From Geobacter sp. UBA5730 (lineage in GTDB: Bacteria > Desulfobacterota > Desulfuromonadia > Geobacterales > Pseudopelobacteraceae): DNA of 64,000 nucleotides. Below are positions 26,269 through 35,812 of this stretch, piece after piece. The number at the start of each line of letters is the position of its first letter. Position 1 is the stretch's first letter. The notes beneath the pieces are model-generated. The model was not told the DNA's origin, ran no database searches, and saw only the letters and a program-made list of their open reading frames with translations. The stretch is from positions 1 to 64,000 of the forward strand of contig DIGE01000004.1 of NCBI GenBank assembly GCA_002419465.1, in the 5' to 3' direction. Both the position numbers and the translations under genes were made by a program.

Positions 26269-26811
26269 ATGCTTGCTCTTCGTGAACTGCTCCAGCGTCA
26301 CTGTACCCCCCGAACCGTTGAAATTCTGATGGTCCATGGCAAGATGGTGGCTGGCAAGGCCATGGAGGTCTGTGGACATCTGAATCTTGATGCTGACAGC
26401 CGCAAACTGGTATTGGAGGCAGCCTACCTGCATGATATCGGCGTTTGTCTGACTTCAGCCGCAGAGATCGGTTGTAATGGCACTGAACCGTACATCCGGC
26501 ACGGTGTATTGGGCAGGGAAATTCTTGAAGCGGAAGGTTTGCCGTTGCATGCCCTGATCTGTGAACGACATACCGGTGTCGGGTTAACCATTGAGGATAT
26601 TGACAGCCAGAAGCTGCCGTTGCCCCGTCGTGACATGACTCCCCATTCGCTGGCTGAACGGGTTATCTGTTTCAGTGACCTGTTTTTTTCCAAGAACCCT
26701 GAACACCTGGAACATGAAAAATCGGTTGAAAAGGTGCGCAAGGGGCTTGCCCGGTACGGAGCAAACAAGGTAGCTATCTTTGACAGTTGGCTGGCGGAGT
26801 TCGCTGCATAA
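26269..26811 (+). CDS. HD-domain phosphohydrolase-like protein
   Basis: A 180-residue protein with a clear HD signature (AYLHDIG near residue 50, and an earlier histidine in MVHGKMV), then IRHGVLGREIL and RHTGVGLTIED with further metal-ligand histidines. Such proteins hydrolyse phosphate esters of nucleotides; the substrate is unknown. It is probably co-transcribed with the channel gene upstream. Confidence 0.75.
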   Translation: MLALRELLQRHCTPRTVEILMVHGKMVAGKAMEVCGHLNLDADSRKLVLEAAYLHDIGVCLTSAAEIGCNGTEPYIRHGVLGREILEAEGLPLHALICERHTGVGLTIEDIDSQKLPLPRRDMTPHSLAERVICFSDLFFSKNPEHLEHEKSVEKVRKGLARYGANKVAIFDSWLAEFAA

Positions 26812-26904
26812 CCCTGTTTGTAAAAGGGTTGCATTTCTGTTGACAATCCACTACAGTGAGCGGCCTCAAAAACCTGTCAAATAGCGTATTCAGGATCATC
26901 TGCC

Positions 26905-27981
26905 ATGTCCCAGCCTCCAACTCTTGAACAGCTCCGTACGGAGATTGATGCCCTCGACGTCAGGATTGTGGAGTCTCTCAATCAACGTGCCCGGATTGCC
27001 TCGGCTGTGGGACGGCTGAAGGCCTCCCAGGATCGTGATTTTCATGTCCCCAGCCGTGAGCGCGCGGTCTATGAACGGGTGGCTGGTCTGAACGAAGGTC
27101 CCTTGCCTGATGAGGCCTTGCGAAGCATCTTTCGTGAAATCATGTCGGCCTGTCTGGCCCTTGAATCGCCGGTGCATGTAGCTTTTCTTGGTCCTTTGGC
27201 CACCTTTACCCATATGGCGGCCCAGCAGCAGTTCGGACTTTCGGCCCAGTTGGTGCCGCAAAAGTCCATCCCGACTGTTTTTGAAGAGGTTGAAAAGGGC
27301 AGGGCCTTCTACGGGGTCGTACCGGTGGAAAATTCTACCGAGGGGATGGTCTCTCATACCCTGGACATGTTTGTTGACAGTGATCTGAAGATCACTGCCG
27401 AGGTGTTGCTGGAGGTCTCCCACGATCTGCTCTCCCGCACGGGCAGGATGGAGGATGTGCGCAAGGTCTATTCCCATCCTCAGGCCCTGGCCCAGTGTCG
27501 CCATTGGCTGGAGGAAAATCTGCCCAACGTGCCGCTGGTGGATGTAGCCTCCACCGCCCTGGCTGCCCAGATCGTGGCAGAGGATCTGAACGCCGCTGCC
27601 ATTGCGGGCTGCTCGGCTGCCGAACATTATGGGCTCAAGGTGGTTCGTAGCCGGATTGAGGACCAGGTTAATAACTTTACCCGCTTTATCGTGGTTTCCC
27701 GCAAGCTTGCCGAACCATCAGGCAACGACAAGACCTCGATCCTTTTTTCGGTCAAAGATGAGCCTGGCATTCTTTACCGGATGCTTGAACCATTTGCACG
27801 GCGAGGGGTCAATCTTTCCAAGATCGAGTCCCGGCCTGTCAAAACCAAGGCCTGGGAGTACATCTTTTTCCTGGATATGGTGGGGCACGTCTCTGAACAG
27901 CCGGTGGGCGAGGCCATTGAAGAGTTGCGTAGCTTCTGCCAGTTTTTGAAGATTCTTGGCTCCTACCCGAAGGCCCGATGA
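26905..27981 (+). CDS. pheA: Bifunctional chorismate mutase/prephenate dehydratase (P-protein)
   Basis: Converts chorismate to prephenate and then phenylpyruvate. Residues 1-90 are an AroQ chorismate mutase (LRTEIDALDVRIVESLNQRA), 92-270 the dehydratase (GPLATFTHMAAQQ, PVENSTEGMV, NFTRFIVVSR), and about 275-358 an ACT regulatory domain (KDEPGILYRML, KIESRP) for phenylalanine feedback. Its stop overlaps the tyrA start by four bases, beginning an aromatic operon. Confidence 0.95.
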   Translation: MSQPPTLEQLRTEIDALDVRIVESLNQRARIASAVGRLKASQDRDFHVPSRERAVYERVAGLNEGPLPDEALRSIFREIMSACLALESPVHVAFLGPLATFTHMAAQQQFGLSAQLVPQKSIPTVFEEVEKGRAFYGVVPVENSTEGMVSHTLDMFVDSDLKITAEVLLEVSHDLLSRTGRMEDVRKVYSHPQALAQCRHWLEENLPNVPLVDVASTALAAQIVAEDLNAAAIAGCSAAEHYGLKVVRSRIEDQVNNFTRFIVVSRKLAEPSGNDKTSILFSVKDEPGILYRMLEPFARRGVNLSKIESRPVKTKAWEYIFFLDMVGHVSEQPVGEAIEELRSFCQFLKILGSYPKAR

Positions 27982-28844
27982 ACCAGCCACATATCAAAAA
28001 AATGGCCGTGATCGGTGTTGGCTTGATCGGCGGTTCCTTTAGCCGCGCCCTCAAGTCTGCGGGTGCCGTGGGGCAGGTGGCCGGTTTTGACCGTGACCCT
28101 GAGAATCTGGCCGAGGCGGTACGGCTGGGTGTGGTTGATACGGCCGCCTCCACTCTGGCAGAAGTGGTGCAAGGTGCTGATCTGGTTTTCATTGCCGTGC
28201 CGGTCGGATCGGTGGCTGCGGTGGTGGCCCAGGTGGCGCCTTTCTTGCCGCCGGGCTGCATTGTTACCGATGGCGGCAGTGTCAAGGCAGAGGTGGTGCA
28301 GGCCTGCGAACCGTTGATGCCGGACGGTACCTTTTTTGTGGGTGGCCATCCGATTGCCGGTACTGAACACTCCGGTGCAGCGGCGGCCTTTGCTGAGTTG
28401 TACCAGGGGCGGCGTTGCATTCTGACCCCCACTGCCACTACCAGTGCTGAAGCGCTGGAGCTGGTGCATCGGCTTTGGTTGGCTACGGGCTGCCGGGTTG
28501 AATGTATGGATGCCCTCACCCACGATCGGGTGTTTGCCGCTGTATCCCATCTGCCTCACATGGTTGCGTACGCCCTGGTGCATGCAGTGGCCGGTTCCGC
28601 CGAGGAGGAGGATTCCATTCTAGCCTTTTCAGCCGGCGGTTTCCGTGACTTTACCCGGATTGCTTCTTCAGATCCTGCCATGTGGCGGGATATCGCCTTG
28701 ATGAACCGGGGGGCGTTGTTGGATATGCTTGATCGGTATAGCGTCGAGTTCAATACCCTGCGGGAACATGTGGCCAACGGTGACGGCCTCTGGCTGGAGG
28801 AGTTTTTTCACACCTCCAAGCGTCTGCGGGATGGTATAGCCTAG
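27978..28844 (+). CDS. tyrA: Prephenate/arogenate dehydrogenase
   Basis: NAD(P)-dependent oxidative decarboxylase of the tyrosine branch, 288 residues. The N-terminus has the dinucleotide loop VIGVGLIGGSFSRAL. Catalytic features are GGHPIAGTEHSG and SHLPHMVAYAL. No chorismate mutase or ACT domain is attached. It is coupled to pheA and followed by aroA within 10 bases. Confidence 0.93.
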   Translation: MNQPHIKKMAVIGVGLIGGSFSRALKSAGAVGQVAGFDRDPENLAEAVRLGVVDTAASTLAEVVQGADLVFIAVPVGSVAAVVAQVAPFLPPGCIVTDGGSVKAEVVQACEPLMPDGTFFVGGHPIAGTEHSGAAAAFAELYQGRRCILTPTATTSAEALELVHRLWLATGCRVECMDALTHDRVFAAVSHLPHMVAYALVHAVAGSAEEEDSILAFSAGGFRDFTRIASSDPAMWRDIALMNRGALLDMLDRYSVEFNTLREHVANGDGLWLEEFFHTSKRLRDGIA

Positions 28845-28852
28845 GGGTGAAC

Positions 28853-30157
28853 ATGCACGGACAGCCGCAACCAATGACCATTGTACCTGCCAAAGCGATT
28901 CGGGGCGAACTTGGCGTGCCCGGCGACAAATCCATCTCCCACCGGTCGATCATGCTGGGCTCCCTTGCCAACGGCACGACCAGAATTACCAATTTCCTGC
29001 GTGGTGAAGACAACTTTTCAACCATGGGTGCCTTTCGTGCCATGGGGGTGGCCATTGAGGATGACGGCCAGACCGTCATGGTACGCGGCGTTGGTTTGCA
29101 TGGTTTGCGTGAGCCAGAAGATGTGCTTGATTGTGGCAACTCCGGCACCACCATGCGGCTGATGACCGGCCTGTTGTCGGGCCAACGTTTTTTTTCGGTG
29201 CTGACAGGAGACCAGTATCTGCGCAAGCGTCCCATGAAGCGGGTGACGGAGCCGCTGGCCCGTATGGGGGCGCAGATTGCCGGCCGTGGCAACGGCACCC
29301 TGGCGCCGCTGGCAATCAGCGGTGCGCAGTTGACGGGCATTCACCATCAATCCCCCATTGCCAGCGCCCAGGTCAAATCGGCCCTGATGCTGGCCGGTCT
29401 GTACGCCGCCGGAGAAACCACCATCACTGAGCCGTCCCTGTCACGTGATCATTCTGAGCGGATGCTGCGTCATTTTGGTGCCAATCTGGCGAGCTCCGGC
29501 ACCAACGTTACCCTGTGGGGGGGGCAGGAGTTGCAAGGGCAGGAAATCTGCGTACCTGGCGACATTTCGTCAGCTGCTTTCCTGTTGGTGGCGGCCCTGA
29601 TCGTGCCCGGCTCGGAACTGCTGATACGCAATGTGGGAGTAAACCCCACCCGGACCGGCATACTCGACATATTGCAGGCCATGGGAGGCGATATTGTGCT
29701 GCAAGACCAGCGGGATATCTCCGGTGAGCCGGTGGCTGACCTGCTGGTGCGGTCGTCACGGCTGAGAGGGATCGAAATTGGTGGCGATGTGGTTCCCAGG
29801 GCCATTGATGAGTTTCCGGCCATCTGCGTGGCTGCTGCCTTTGCTGAAGGGACGACCACCCTGCGCGATGCCCATGAACTGCGGGTCAAGGAGACCGACC
29901 GGATCGCCGCCATGGTTGCCAATCTGCGGTTGATCGGAGCCGGCACTATCGAGGAAACTGACGATGGCATGGTCATGCAGGGAGTGGAATCACTGGTTGG
30001 CGGCACCGTTACCAGCTTTGGTGATCACCGGATTGCCATGGCCCTCTCTATAGCCGCTTTGGCTTGTCGTGCTCCGGTCACCGTGGATGATGTCTCCTGT
30101 GTCGCCACCTCATTCCCCTGCTTTTTTGAGCTGTTAAGCCGGGTTGCGATACGATGA
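28853..30157 (+). CDS. aroA: EPSP synthase (3-phosphoshikimate 1-carboxyvinyltransferase), class II-like
   Basis: Shikimate pathway enzyme that joins PEP to shikimate 3-phosphate. The 434-residue chain has VPGDKSISHRSIML, CGNSGTTMRLMTGL, RPMKRVTEPLARMG and ELRVKETDRI. The GDKSISHR and KRPM arrangement resembles class II (CP4-like) enzymes more than E. coli AroA; the glycine of GNSGTT is retained, where the CP4 enzyme has alanine. ATG 28853 is used rather than GTG 28847 because AGGGGTG is correctly spaced. Its stop overlaps cmk. Confidence 0.93.
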   Translation: MHGQPQPMTIVPAKAIRGELGVPGDKSISHRSIMLGSLANGTTRITNFLRGEDNFSTMGAFRAMGVAIEDDGQTVMVRGVGLHGLREPEDVLDCGNSGTTMRLMTGLLSGQRFFSVLTGDQYLRKRPMKRVTEPLARMGAQIAGRGNGTLAPLAISGAQLTGIHHQSPIASAQVKSALMLAGLYAAGETTITEPSLSRDHSERMLRHFGANLASSGTNVTLWGGQELQGQEICVPGDISSAAFLLVAALIVPGSELLIRNVGVNPTRTGILDILQAMGGDIVLQDQRDISGEPVADLLVRSSRLRGIEIGGDVVPRAIDEFPAICVAAAFAEGTTTLRDAHELRVKETDRIAAMVANLRLIGAGTIEETDDGMVMQGVESLVGGTVTSFGDHRIAMALSIAALACRAPVTVDDVSCVATSFPCFFELLSRVAIR

Positions 30158-30846
30158 AGCGTGATCGGGGTATTATTATCGCCATTGACGGTCCTTCCGG
30201 GGCCGGTAAGAGTACTCTGGCCAAGGAGCTTGCCAAGCGTCTCGGGTATCTGCATCTGGATACCGGCGCCATGTACCGCGCCATGGCCTGGTTGGCCCGT
30301 GAGACCGGGCTTGACCTAACTGACGAGGTGGCGGTGCGGGCGTTTTGCACAACGGCCGAGATCGAACTACAGCCGCTCAATGGTCATAGCCGGGTTTTTG
30401 CTAACGGACGTGAGGTGACCGGCGAGATTCGAACCTCGGAGATATCCATGTTGACCTCGCGGATGTCGGCTCTGGCGCCGGTACGTGAGGCTATGACCCG
30501 CCTGCAACGCCGGTTGGGGGCAAAGGGCGGCGTGGTGCTGGAGGGGCGTGATATCGGCACCGTGGTGTTCCCCGATGCCGAACTGAAGTTTTTTCTGACC
30601 GCATCGGCTGAAGAGCGGGGACGCCGACGCTTTCTGGAGCTACAGGGCAAGGGTGATCCGGCCACGTTGCAGGCTACCATCCAGGATGTACGGCAGCGCG
30701 ATGCCCAGGATGCCGGTCGTGAACTGGCTCCGATGAAGCAGGCCGATGATGCCTTGCCGATCGATTCAACCGGTCTATCTATTGATGATGTCGTGTCGTT
30801 GATGGAGCGGGCCGTTGCAGCCGTAAAATCCGGAAAGGAAGATTGA
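30154..30846 (+). CDS. cmk: Cytidylate kinase
   Basis: Phosphorylates CMP and dCMP. The 230-residue protein carries a P-loop (DGPSGAGKST), LDTGAMYRAMAW and EGRDIGTVVFPDAELK. The cmk-ispH-rpsA order is common in related bacteria. Confidence 0.95.
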   Translation: MKRDRGIIIAIDGPSGAGKSTLAKELAKRLGYLHLDTGAMYRAMAWLARETGLDLTDEVAVRAFCTTAEIELQPLNGHSRVFANGREVTGEIRTSEISMLTSRMSALAPVREAMTRLQRRLGAKGGVVLEGRDIGTVVFPDAELKFFLTASAEERGRRRFLELQGKGDPATLQATIQDVRQRDAQDAGRELAPMKQADDALPIDSTGLSIDDVVSLMERAVAAVKSGKED

Positions 30847-30848
30847 CC

Positions 30849-31694
30849 ATGGAGGTAATACTGGCAAAACGGGCCGGGTTCTGTTTTGGTGTCAAGCGGG
30901 CCACCCAGATGGCCTTTGAGGCGGCCGGCAAGGACCATAAAACCACCTTTACCCTTGGTCCGATTATTCATTCTCCCCAGGTGGTCCAGAAGCTTGAGGA
31001 TATGGGGGTTGGTGTGGTGAAGGATCTATCCGGGGTACAGGATGGCACCGTCATTATCCGTTCCCATGGCGTGCTGGCCAGTGAAATGGAAGAAGCCCAT
31101 CACAAGCAGTTGGAAATTGTGGATGCCACCTGCCCTTTTGTGAAGAAGGCCCAGGAGTATGTCAAATATCTCTCGGCAGACGGGTATAGTGTGCTGGTGG
31201 TTGGTGATGCCGATCATCCCGAGGTACAGGGGATTGTTTCCTACGGTGGCGAGAAGGTCTATGTGGTCGCCTCCGGTGATGAGGTGTGCAAATTGCCTAA
31301 GATGGGCAAGATGGGGGTGGTTGCCCAGACTACCCAATCATTTGACAACCTGAAGAGCGTGGTGACCGAGTGTCTGCGTCGTGGAGGAGAAGTCAGGGTT
31401 TTTAATACGATTTGCGACGCTACGGCGGTGCGCCAGCAGGAGGCCACCGAGCTGGCCCAGCAGGTAGATTGCATGGTGGTGATCGGGGGGTTCAATAGCG
31501 CCAATACCCGGCGCCTGACAGAAATTTGTACTGAACTCCAGCCGCGTACTCACCATATAGAGACCGCTGACGAGCTGAACCCGGATTGGTTTAAGGGGGT
31601 TGGTCGGGTAGGGGTCACGGCTGGCGCTTCAACCCCGAAATGGATTATTGATGATGTGTTGGCACGGCTGGAAGATATCAATAATTCACATTGA
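30849..31694 (+). CDS. ispH: 4-hydroxy-3-methylbut-2-enyl diphosphate reductase
   Basis: Last enzyme of the MEP isoprenoid pathway, a [4Fe-4S] protein of 281 residues. The three cluster cysteines are visible in GFCFGVKRA, DATCPFVKKAQ and TICDATAVRQ. HSPQVV supplies an active-site histidine region. ATG 30849 is preferred over TTG 30843. Confidence 0.95.
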   Translation: MEVILAKRAGFCFGVKRATQMAFEAAGKDHKTTFTLGPIIHSPQVVQKLEDMGVGVVKDLSGVQDGTVIIRSHGVLASEMEEAHHKQLEIVDATCPFVKKAQEYVKYLSADGYSVLVVGDADHPEVQGIVSYGGEKVYVVASGDEVCKLPKMGKMGVVAQTTQSFDNLKSVVTECLRRGGEVRVFNTICDATAVRQQEATELAQQVDCMVVIGGFNSANTRRLTEICTELQPRTHHIETADELNPDWFKGVGRVGVTAGASTPKWIIDDVLARLEDINNSH

Positions 31695-31786
31695 ATTATA
31701 ATGTAAAGTATGTAAGAGTAGTTAACTCGCACCTGTTACCGGTTGGCGGTAGCAGGGGGCAAAATTAACCAGGGGGTATGGGGCAC

Positions 31787-33514
31787 ATGACTGAGGTAAA
31801 ACGGCTCAACGTTGATATGGATGAGATGGATGTTGAGCACCAAAGTAACGAGTTTGCTGAACTGTTTAGCGCAAGCCTGAAGGAGCAGAAGGATCGGCCT
31901 GAGCGTGACAAAATATGGGAAGGTACGGTTGTTCGTGTTGATCCGGACACGGTGCTGGTTGACGTGGGACGTAAGTCCGAAGGAATTGTGTCGATCAATG
32001 AGTTCAAGGATGCCGAAGGCAATATTAACGTCCAGGTGGGCGATAAGATCAAGGTTATGTCCAGCCGGGAGGGGGGTAACCGCCTTTCGAAGCGCAAGGC
32101 TGATCAGATGGCCGCTTGGGAAACCATCCATGAGTCCGGCGGTGAAGGTGCCATTGTTGAAGGGACGATTGCTGCCAAGACCAATGGTGGCTTCACGGTA
32201 GCTATTGGTGGGGTAAACGCCTTTTTACCGGCCTCCCAGGTGGATATTCGTCCTTCCGGTAACGGCGATGCCTATATCGGCGTTACCTGCAAATTCAAGG
32301 TGATCAGCCTCAATCAGAAGCGGGGCAATATTGTTCTGTCCCGTCGCAGTCTTCTGGAAGAGGAGCGGGCCGAATCCCGCAAGGCCACCATGGAGCATCT
32401 GACCGAAGGTCAGGTTATGCAGGGTGTGGTTAAAAACCTGACTGAATACGGCGCGTTTGTGGACCTGGGCGGTGTGGACGGACTGCTGCATGTGACGGAC
32501 ATCTCCTGGGGTCGTGTCAGTAAGCCGGCTGATGTACTCACCTCCGGTCAGGAAGTGACCGTCAAGGTACTCAAGTTTGACCGTGAAAAAGGCAAGGTGT
32601 CCGTTGGCATCAAGCAGACTCTGCCTGATCCCTGGCAGGACCTGGCAGCTCGCTATCCGGTTGGAACCCGGGTTGTCGGCCGGGTTGTCAGCCTGATGGA
32701 ATACGGTGCCTTTGTGGAGCTGGAGTCCGGTATTGAAGGCCTGGTGCATGTTTCTGAAATGTCCTGGACCAAGCGAGTTCGCAAGGCCGGTGACATGTTG
32801 AATGTGGGCGATCAGGTCGAGGTGGTGGTACTCGGCGTCGATCTGCAAAACCGCAAGATCTCACTGGGGCTTAAGCAGATCAGTGACAACCCTTGGCAGT
32901 CCATTGCCGACCGTTACCCGGTAGGCACCAAGCTTGAGGGCCAAATCAAAAACATGACCGACTTCGGTATGTTTATCGGAATCGAAGACGGCATTGACGG
33001 CCTGGTGCATGTCTCCGACATCTCCTGGACCAAGCGGATCAAGCATCCTGGCGATGTTTATGCGAAGGGTGACCTGATTCAGGCAGTTGTGCTGAAGGTT
33101 GATCCCCAGAACGAGCGTGTTTCGCTGGGCATCAAGCAGCTGCTGCCGGACCCCTGGTCACTGGTGCCCCAGAAGTATGCTCCCGGCACCCGTCTGACCG
33201 GTAAAGTGGCCTCCACTACCGATTTTGGTGTGTTTGTCGAGATCGAGGAGGGGATTGAAGGTCTGATCCACGTCTCCGAACTTTCCCGTGAAAAAGTGCC
33301 CAGCGCCAAGGATTTTGTCCAGGTAGGCGACGCCATTGAGGCGGTTGTGCTGAGTGCCGACCCCAAGGAACGCCGTATCTCCCTGTCGGTCAAGGGATTG
33401 CAGGCAGCAACCGAGAAGGCTGAGTTCGAGTCCTATCTGGGTAGCCAGGGTCAGGCCACTTCAAATCTGGGTGATCTGCTCAAAAGCCGTATGGATAAGG
33501 CTCAAAACGGTTAA
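31787..33514 (+). CDS. rpsA: 30S ribosomal protein S1
   Basis: mRNA-binding ribosomal protein of about 575 residues with six S1 repeats. The central and C-terminal repeats each show G-(x)-FG/YGAFVEL and GLVHVSE/DISW motifs. ATG 31787 is favoured because AGGGGG lies 10 bases upstream; ATG 31778 is only one base from it. An intrinsic terminator follows. Confidence 0.95.
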   Translation: MTEVKRLNVDMDEMDVEHQSNEFAELFSASLKEQKDRPERDKIWEGTVVRVDPDTVLVDVGRKSEGIVSINEFKDAEGNINVQVGDKIKVMSSREGGNRLSKRKADQMAAWETIHESGGEGAIVEGTIAAKTNGGFTVAIGGVNAFLPASQVDIRPSGNGDAYIGVTCKFKVISLNQKRGNIVLSRRSLLEEERAESRKATMEHLTEGQVMQGVVKNLTEYGAFVDLGGVDGLLHVTDISWGRVSKPADVLTSGQEVTVKVLKFDREKGKVSVGIKQTLPDPWQDLAARYPVGTRVVGRVVSLMEYGAFVELESGIEGLVHVSEMSWTKRVRKAGDMLNVGDQVEVVVLGVDLQNRKISLGLKQISDNPWQSIADRYPVGTKLEGQIKNMTDFGMFIGIEDGIDGLVHVSDISWTKRIKHPGDVYAKGDLIQAVVLKVDPQNERVSLGIKQLLPDPWSLVPQKYAPGTRLTGKVASTTDFGVFVEIEEGIEGLIHVSELSREKVPSAKDFVQVGDAIEAVVLSADPKERRISLSVKGLQAATEKAEFESYLGSQGQATSNLGDLLKSRMDKAQNG

Positions 33515-33548
33515 TGTTGTTTCTGTTGCACCGGTAGCAGCTACTATG

Positions 33549-33586
33549 GTCAGGGGTGCGTCTCGTTGCGTGCCCCTGACTTTTTT
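33549..33586 (+). terminator. Intrinsic terminator after rpsA
   Basis: GTCAGGGGTGCG and CGTGCCCCTGAC pair, followed by six T residues. Confidence 0.88.
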
Positions 33587-33593
33587 GGCATTG

Positions 33594-33680
33594 GCGGGCA
33601 TGGTGGAATTGGTAGACACAAGGGACTTAAAATCCCTCGGTAGCGATACTGTGCCGGTTCGATCCCGGCTGCCCGCACCA
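33594..33680 (+). tRNA. tRNA-Leu (anticodon TAA)
   Basis: Class II tRNA with acceptor GCGGGCA/TGCCCGC, anticodon stem AGGGA/TCCCT around CTTAAAA (anticodon TAA), an extended variable arm, T-arm CGGTTCGATCCCG and encoded CCA. Confidence 0.94.
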
Positions 33681-33758
33681 CTTAACTGTATACCGGTTAA
33701 CCAGAATTTATCTTGACGTACCACCCCTTTTCCCATAACTTTAATTTTTCTTTTTTGT

Positions 33759-33841
33759 GCGAGGGTGGCGGAATTGGCAGACGCACCAGACTTAGGATCT
33801 GGCGGGCAACCGTAGGGGTTCGACTCCCCTCTCTCGCACCA
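33759..33841 (+). tRNA. tRNA-Leu (anticodon TAG)
   Basis: Class II tRNA: acceptor GCGAGGG/CTCTCGC with one G-U pair, anticodon stem CCAGA/TCTGG around CTTAGGA (anticodon TAG), long variable arm and encoded CCA. It precedes tig by 40 bases and may share its transcript. Confidence 0.93.
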
Positions 33842-33881
33842 TTTACTATCGGTTCAAATTCCATTTAAGCGAGGAACTGTG

Positions 33882-35201
33882 ATGCAGGTTCAGGTAGAAG
33901 AGATCAGCGCAGTCAAGCGAAAGGTCAGTGTTGAGGTTCCCGCCGAGCGTGTTAATGCCGAGATTGACAAGGCGTTCGCAGGTATTCAGAAAAAAGCCAC
34001 CCTGTCTGGTTTTCGCAAGGGTAAGGCTCCTCTGCCGATGATCAAGAAGCTTTATCGTGGCGCTATGCAGGACGAGGTGATGCGCCGCCTGTACGAGCAG
34101 ACCCTGTTCACTGCCCTTGATGAACACAAGCTTGAGCCGGTTGACGCACCCATGATCCAGGATATGCCCCAGGTGGAGGAGGGAACCCCCTTCAAGTATG
34201 CAGCCCTGGTGGAGATAATGCCCCAGATCCTGCTCAATGAATACAAGGGATTGATAGTAAAAAAAGAGCGCTATACTGCCAATCCTGAGGCCGTGGAGGC
34301 CGAGATTGAACGGATGCGCGAGAATATGGCCCAGTTGGCGCCGGTTGACGATGGCGTGGTAGAAAATGGCCAGACGGTCAGCGTCGATTACAGCTTCAAG
34401 GTTGCCGGGCATCCCGAGGAGGATTCCTCCGGTCAGGATACGCAGGTCGAGGTGGAAACAGGCCGTTTGCTGCCCGGTCTGGCTGAGGGTTTGCTTGGCA
34501 TGCGGATTGGCGAGACCAAGGAGATTGCGGTCACCCTGCCGGAGGGTCATGCCAATGCTGCCCTTGCCGGTCAGCAGGGCATCTTTACGGTCACCCTGAA
34601 AGAGATCAAGAAAAAAGAGTTGCCTGAGCTGAATGATGAGTTTGCCCAGCAGTTCGGCGACTTTGAGACCTTGGCGGATATGCGCGTTAAGTTGGCAGAG
34701 ATGCGTGAGCAGCAGGAGCTGGAGCGAATCAATACCGAGCTAAAGGTGCGGGTGATTGATGCCCTGATCGCCAAAAATCCCCTTGATGTCCCTGACTCGA
34801 TGGTGCGTCGTCAGGTCGAGTTTATGCTGGAAAACATGAAGCAACGCCTGCAGAGCCAGCGTCTTTCCCTTGAAATGATGGGACTCGACGAAGAGAGCTT
34901 CAAGGCTCGCTACTGGGCGGAGGCGACCCAGAAGGTTAAGGGCGGTCTGCTGGTAATGGCACTGGTTGAAAAGGAAGCTATCGCCGTGGCCGATGAGGAT
35001 CTGGAAGCCCGCTACACCAAAATTGCAGCAGGCAACGAGGATATGCTGGGTCGGATTCGTGAATTTTATGCCGGACAGGCCAATGCTCGTAACTCGTTAC
35101 TGGCTGAACTGAAGGAAGAGAAGGCGATCGCCTTTTTGCTGGAGCAGGCTCAGGTTTCCGATGTTGATGCCGCAGAGCTGGCTCAAGAAACTGCAGCCTA
35201 G
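33882..35201 (+). CDS. tig: Trigger factor
   Basis: Ribosome-associated chaperone and prolyl isomerase, 439 residues. The N-terminal ribosome-binding domain has the signature GFRKGKAP; a FKBP-type domain lies around residues 155-245 (GQTVSVDYSF, LLPGLAEGLLGM), and a long helical C-domain completes it. GAGGAA lies five bases from GTG 33879 and eight from ATG 33882; the ATG is chosen. Confidence 0.94.
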   Translation: MQVQVEEISAVKRKVSVEVPAERVNAEIDKAFAGIQKKATLSGFRKGKAPLPMIKKLYRGAMQDEVMRRLYEQTLFTALDEHKLEPVDAPMIQDMPQVEEGTPFKYAALVEIMPQILLNEYKGLIVKKERYTANPEAVEAEIERMRENMAQLAPVDDGVVENGQTVSVDYSFKVAGHPEEDSSGQDTQVEVETGRLLPGLAEGLLGMRIGETKEIAVTLPEGHANAALAGQQGIFTVTLKEIKKKELPELNDEFAQQFGDFETLADMRVKLAEMREQQELERINTELKVRVIDALIAKNPLDVPDSMVRRQVEFMLENMKQRLQSQRLSLEMMGLDEESFKARYWAEATQKVKGGLLVMALVEKEAIAVADEDLEARYTKIAAGNEDMLGRIREFYAGQANARNSLLAELKEEKAIAFLLEQAQVSDVDAAELAQETAA

Positions 35202-35212
35202 AGGAGTAGCCT

Positions 35213-35812
35213 ATGTATGTCCCGATGGTGGTGGAACAGTCCGGTCGTGGTGAACGGGCTTACGATATCTATTCCCGTCTGCTGAAGGAGCGGATTGTCT
35301 TTCTGGGCGGCGAGATCAATGATCAGGTGGCGGATCTGATTATCGCCCAGATGCTGTTTCTGGAGGCCGAGGACCCGGACAAGGATATCCATCTGTATAT
35401 CAACTCACCCGGTGGGGTGGTCACCTCTGGCATGGCAATTTTTGACACAATGCGCTACATCAAGGCCCCGGTCTCGACGATCTGTATCGGTCAGGCAGCC
35501 TCCATGGGGGCACTGTTGCTGACCGCAGGTGAGAAGGGCAAGCGTTATGCACTGCCCCATGCCCGGATTATGATCCATCAGCCGCTGGGCGGTTTCAGCG
35601 GACAGGCTACCGACATCAAGATTCACGCTGAAGAAATCTTGCGGATGAAGCATGAGCTGAACGGTATTCTTGCCGATCTCTCCGGTCAAGCGATTGAAAA
35701 GGTTGAGAACGACACGGAGCGTGACTACTTCATGTCTGCCGAGGATGCTAAAAAGTATGGCTTGATTGATGGTGTCATGGACCGCCGTTCTGATGCCGGA
35801 GGTGCGGCATGA
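35213..35812 (+). CDS. clpP: ATP-dependent Clp protease proteolytic subunit
   Basis: Serine protease subunit of 199 residues. The catalytic serine is in GQAASMGALLL and the histidine in RIMIHQPLGG. It forms tetradecamers capped by ClpX, whose gene overlaps its stop codon by four bases. Confidence 0.96.
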   Translation: MYVPMVVEQSGRGERAYDIYSRLLKERIVFLGGEINDQVADLIIAQMLFLEAEDPDKDIHLYINSPGGVVTSGMAIFDTMRYIKAPVSTICIGQAASMGALLLTAGEKGKRYALPHARIMIHQPLGGFSGQATDIKIHAEEILRMKHELNGILADLSGQAIEKVENDTERDYFMSAEDAKKYGLIDGVMDRRSDAGGAA

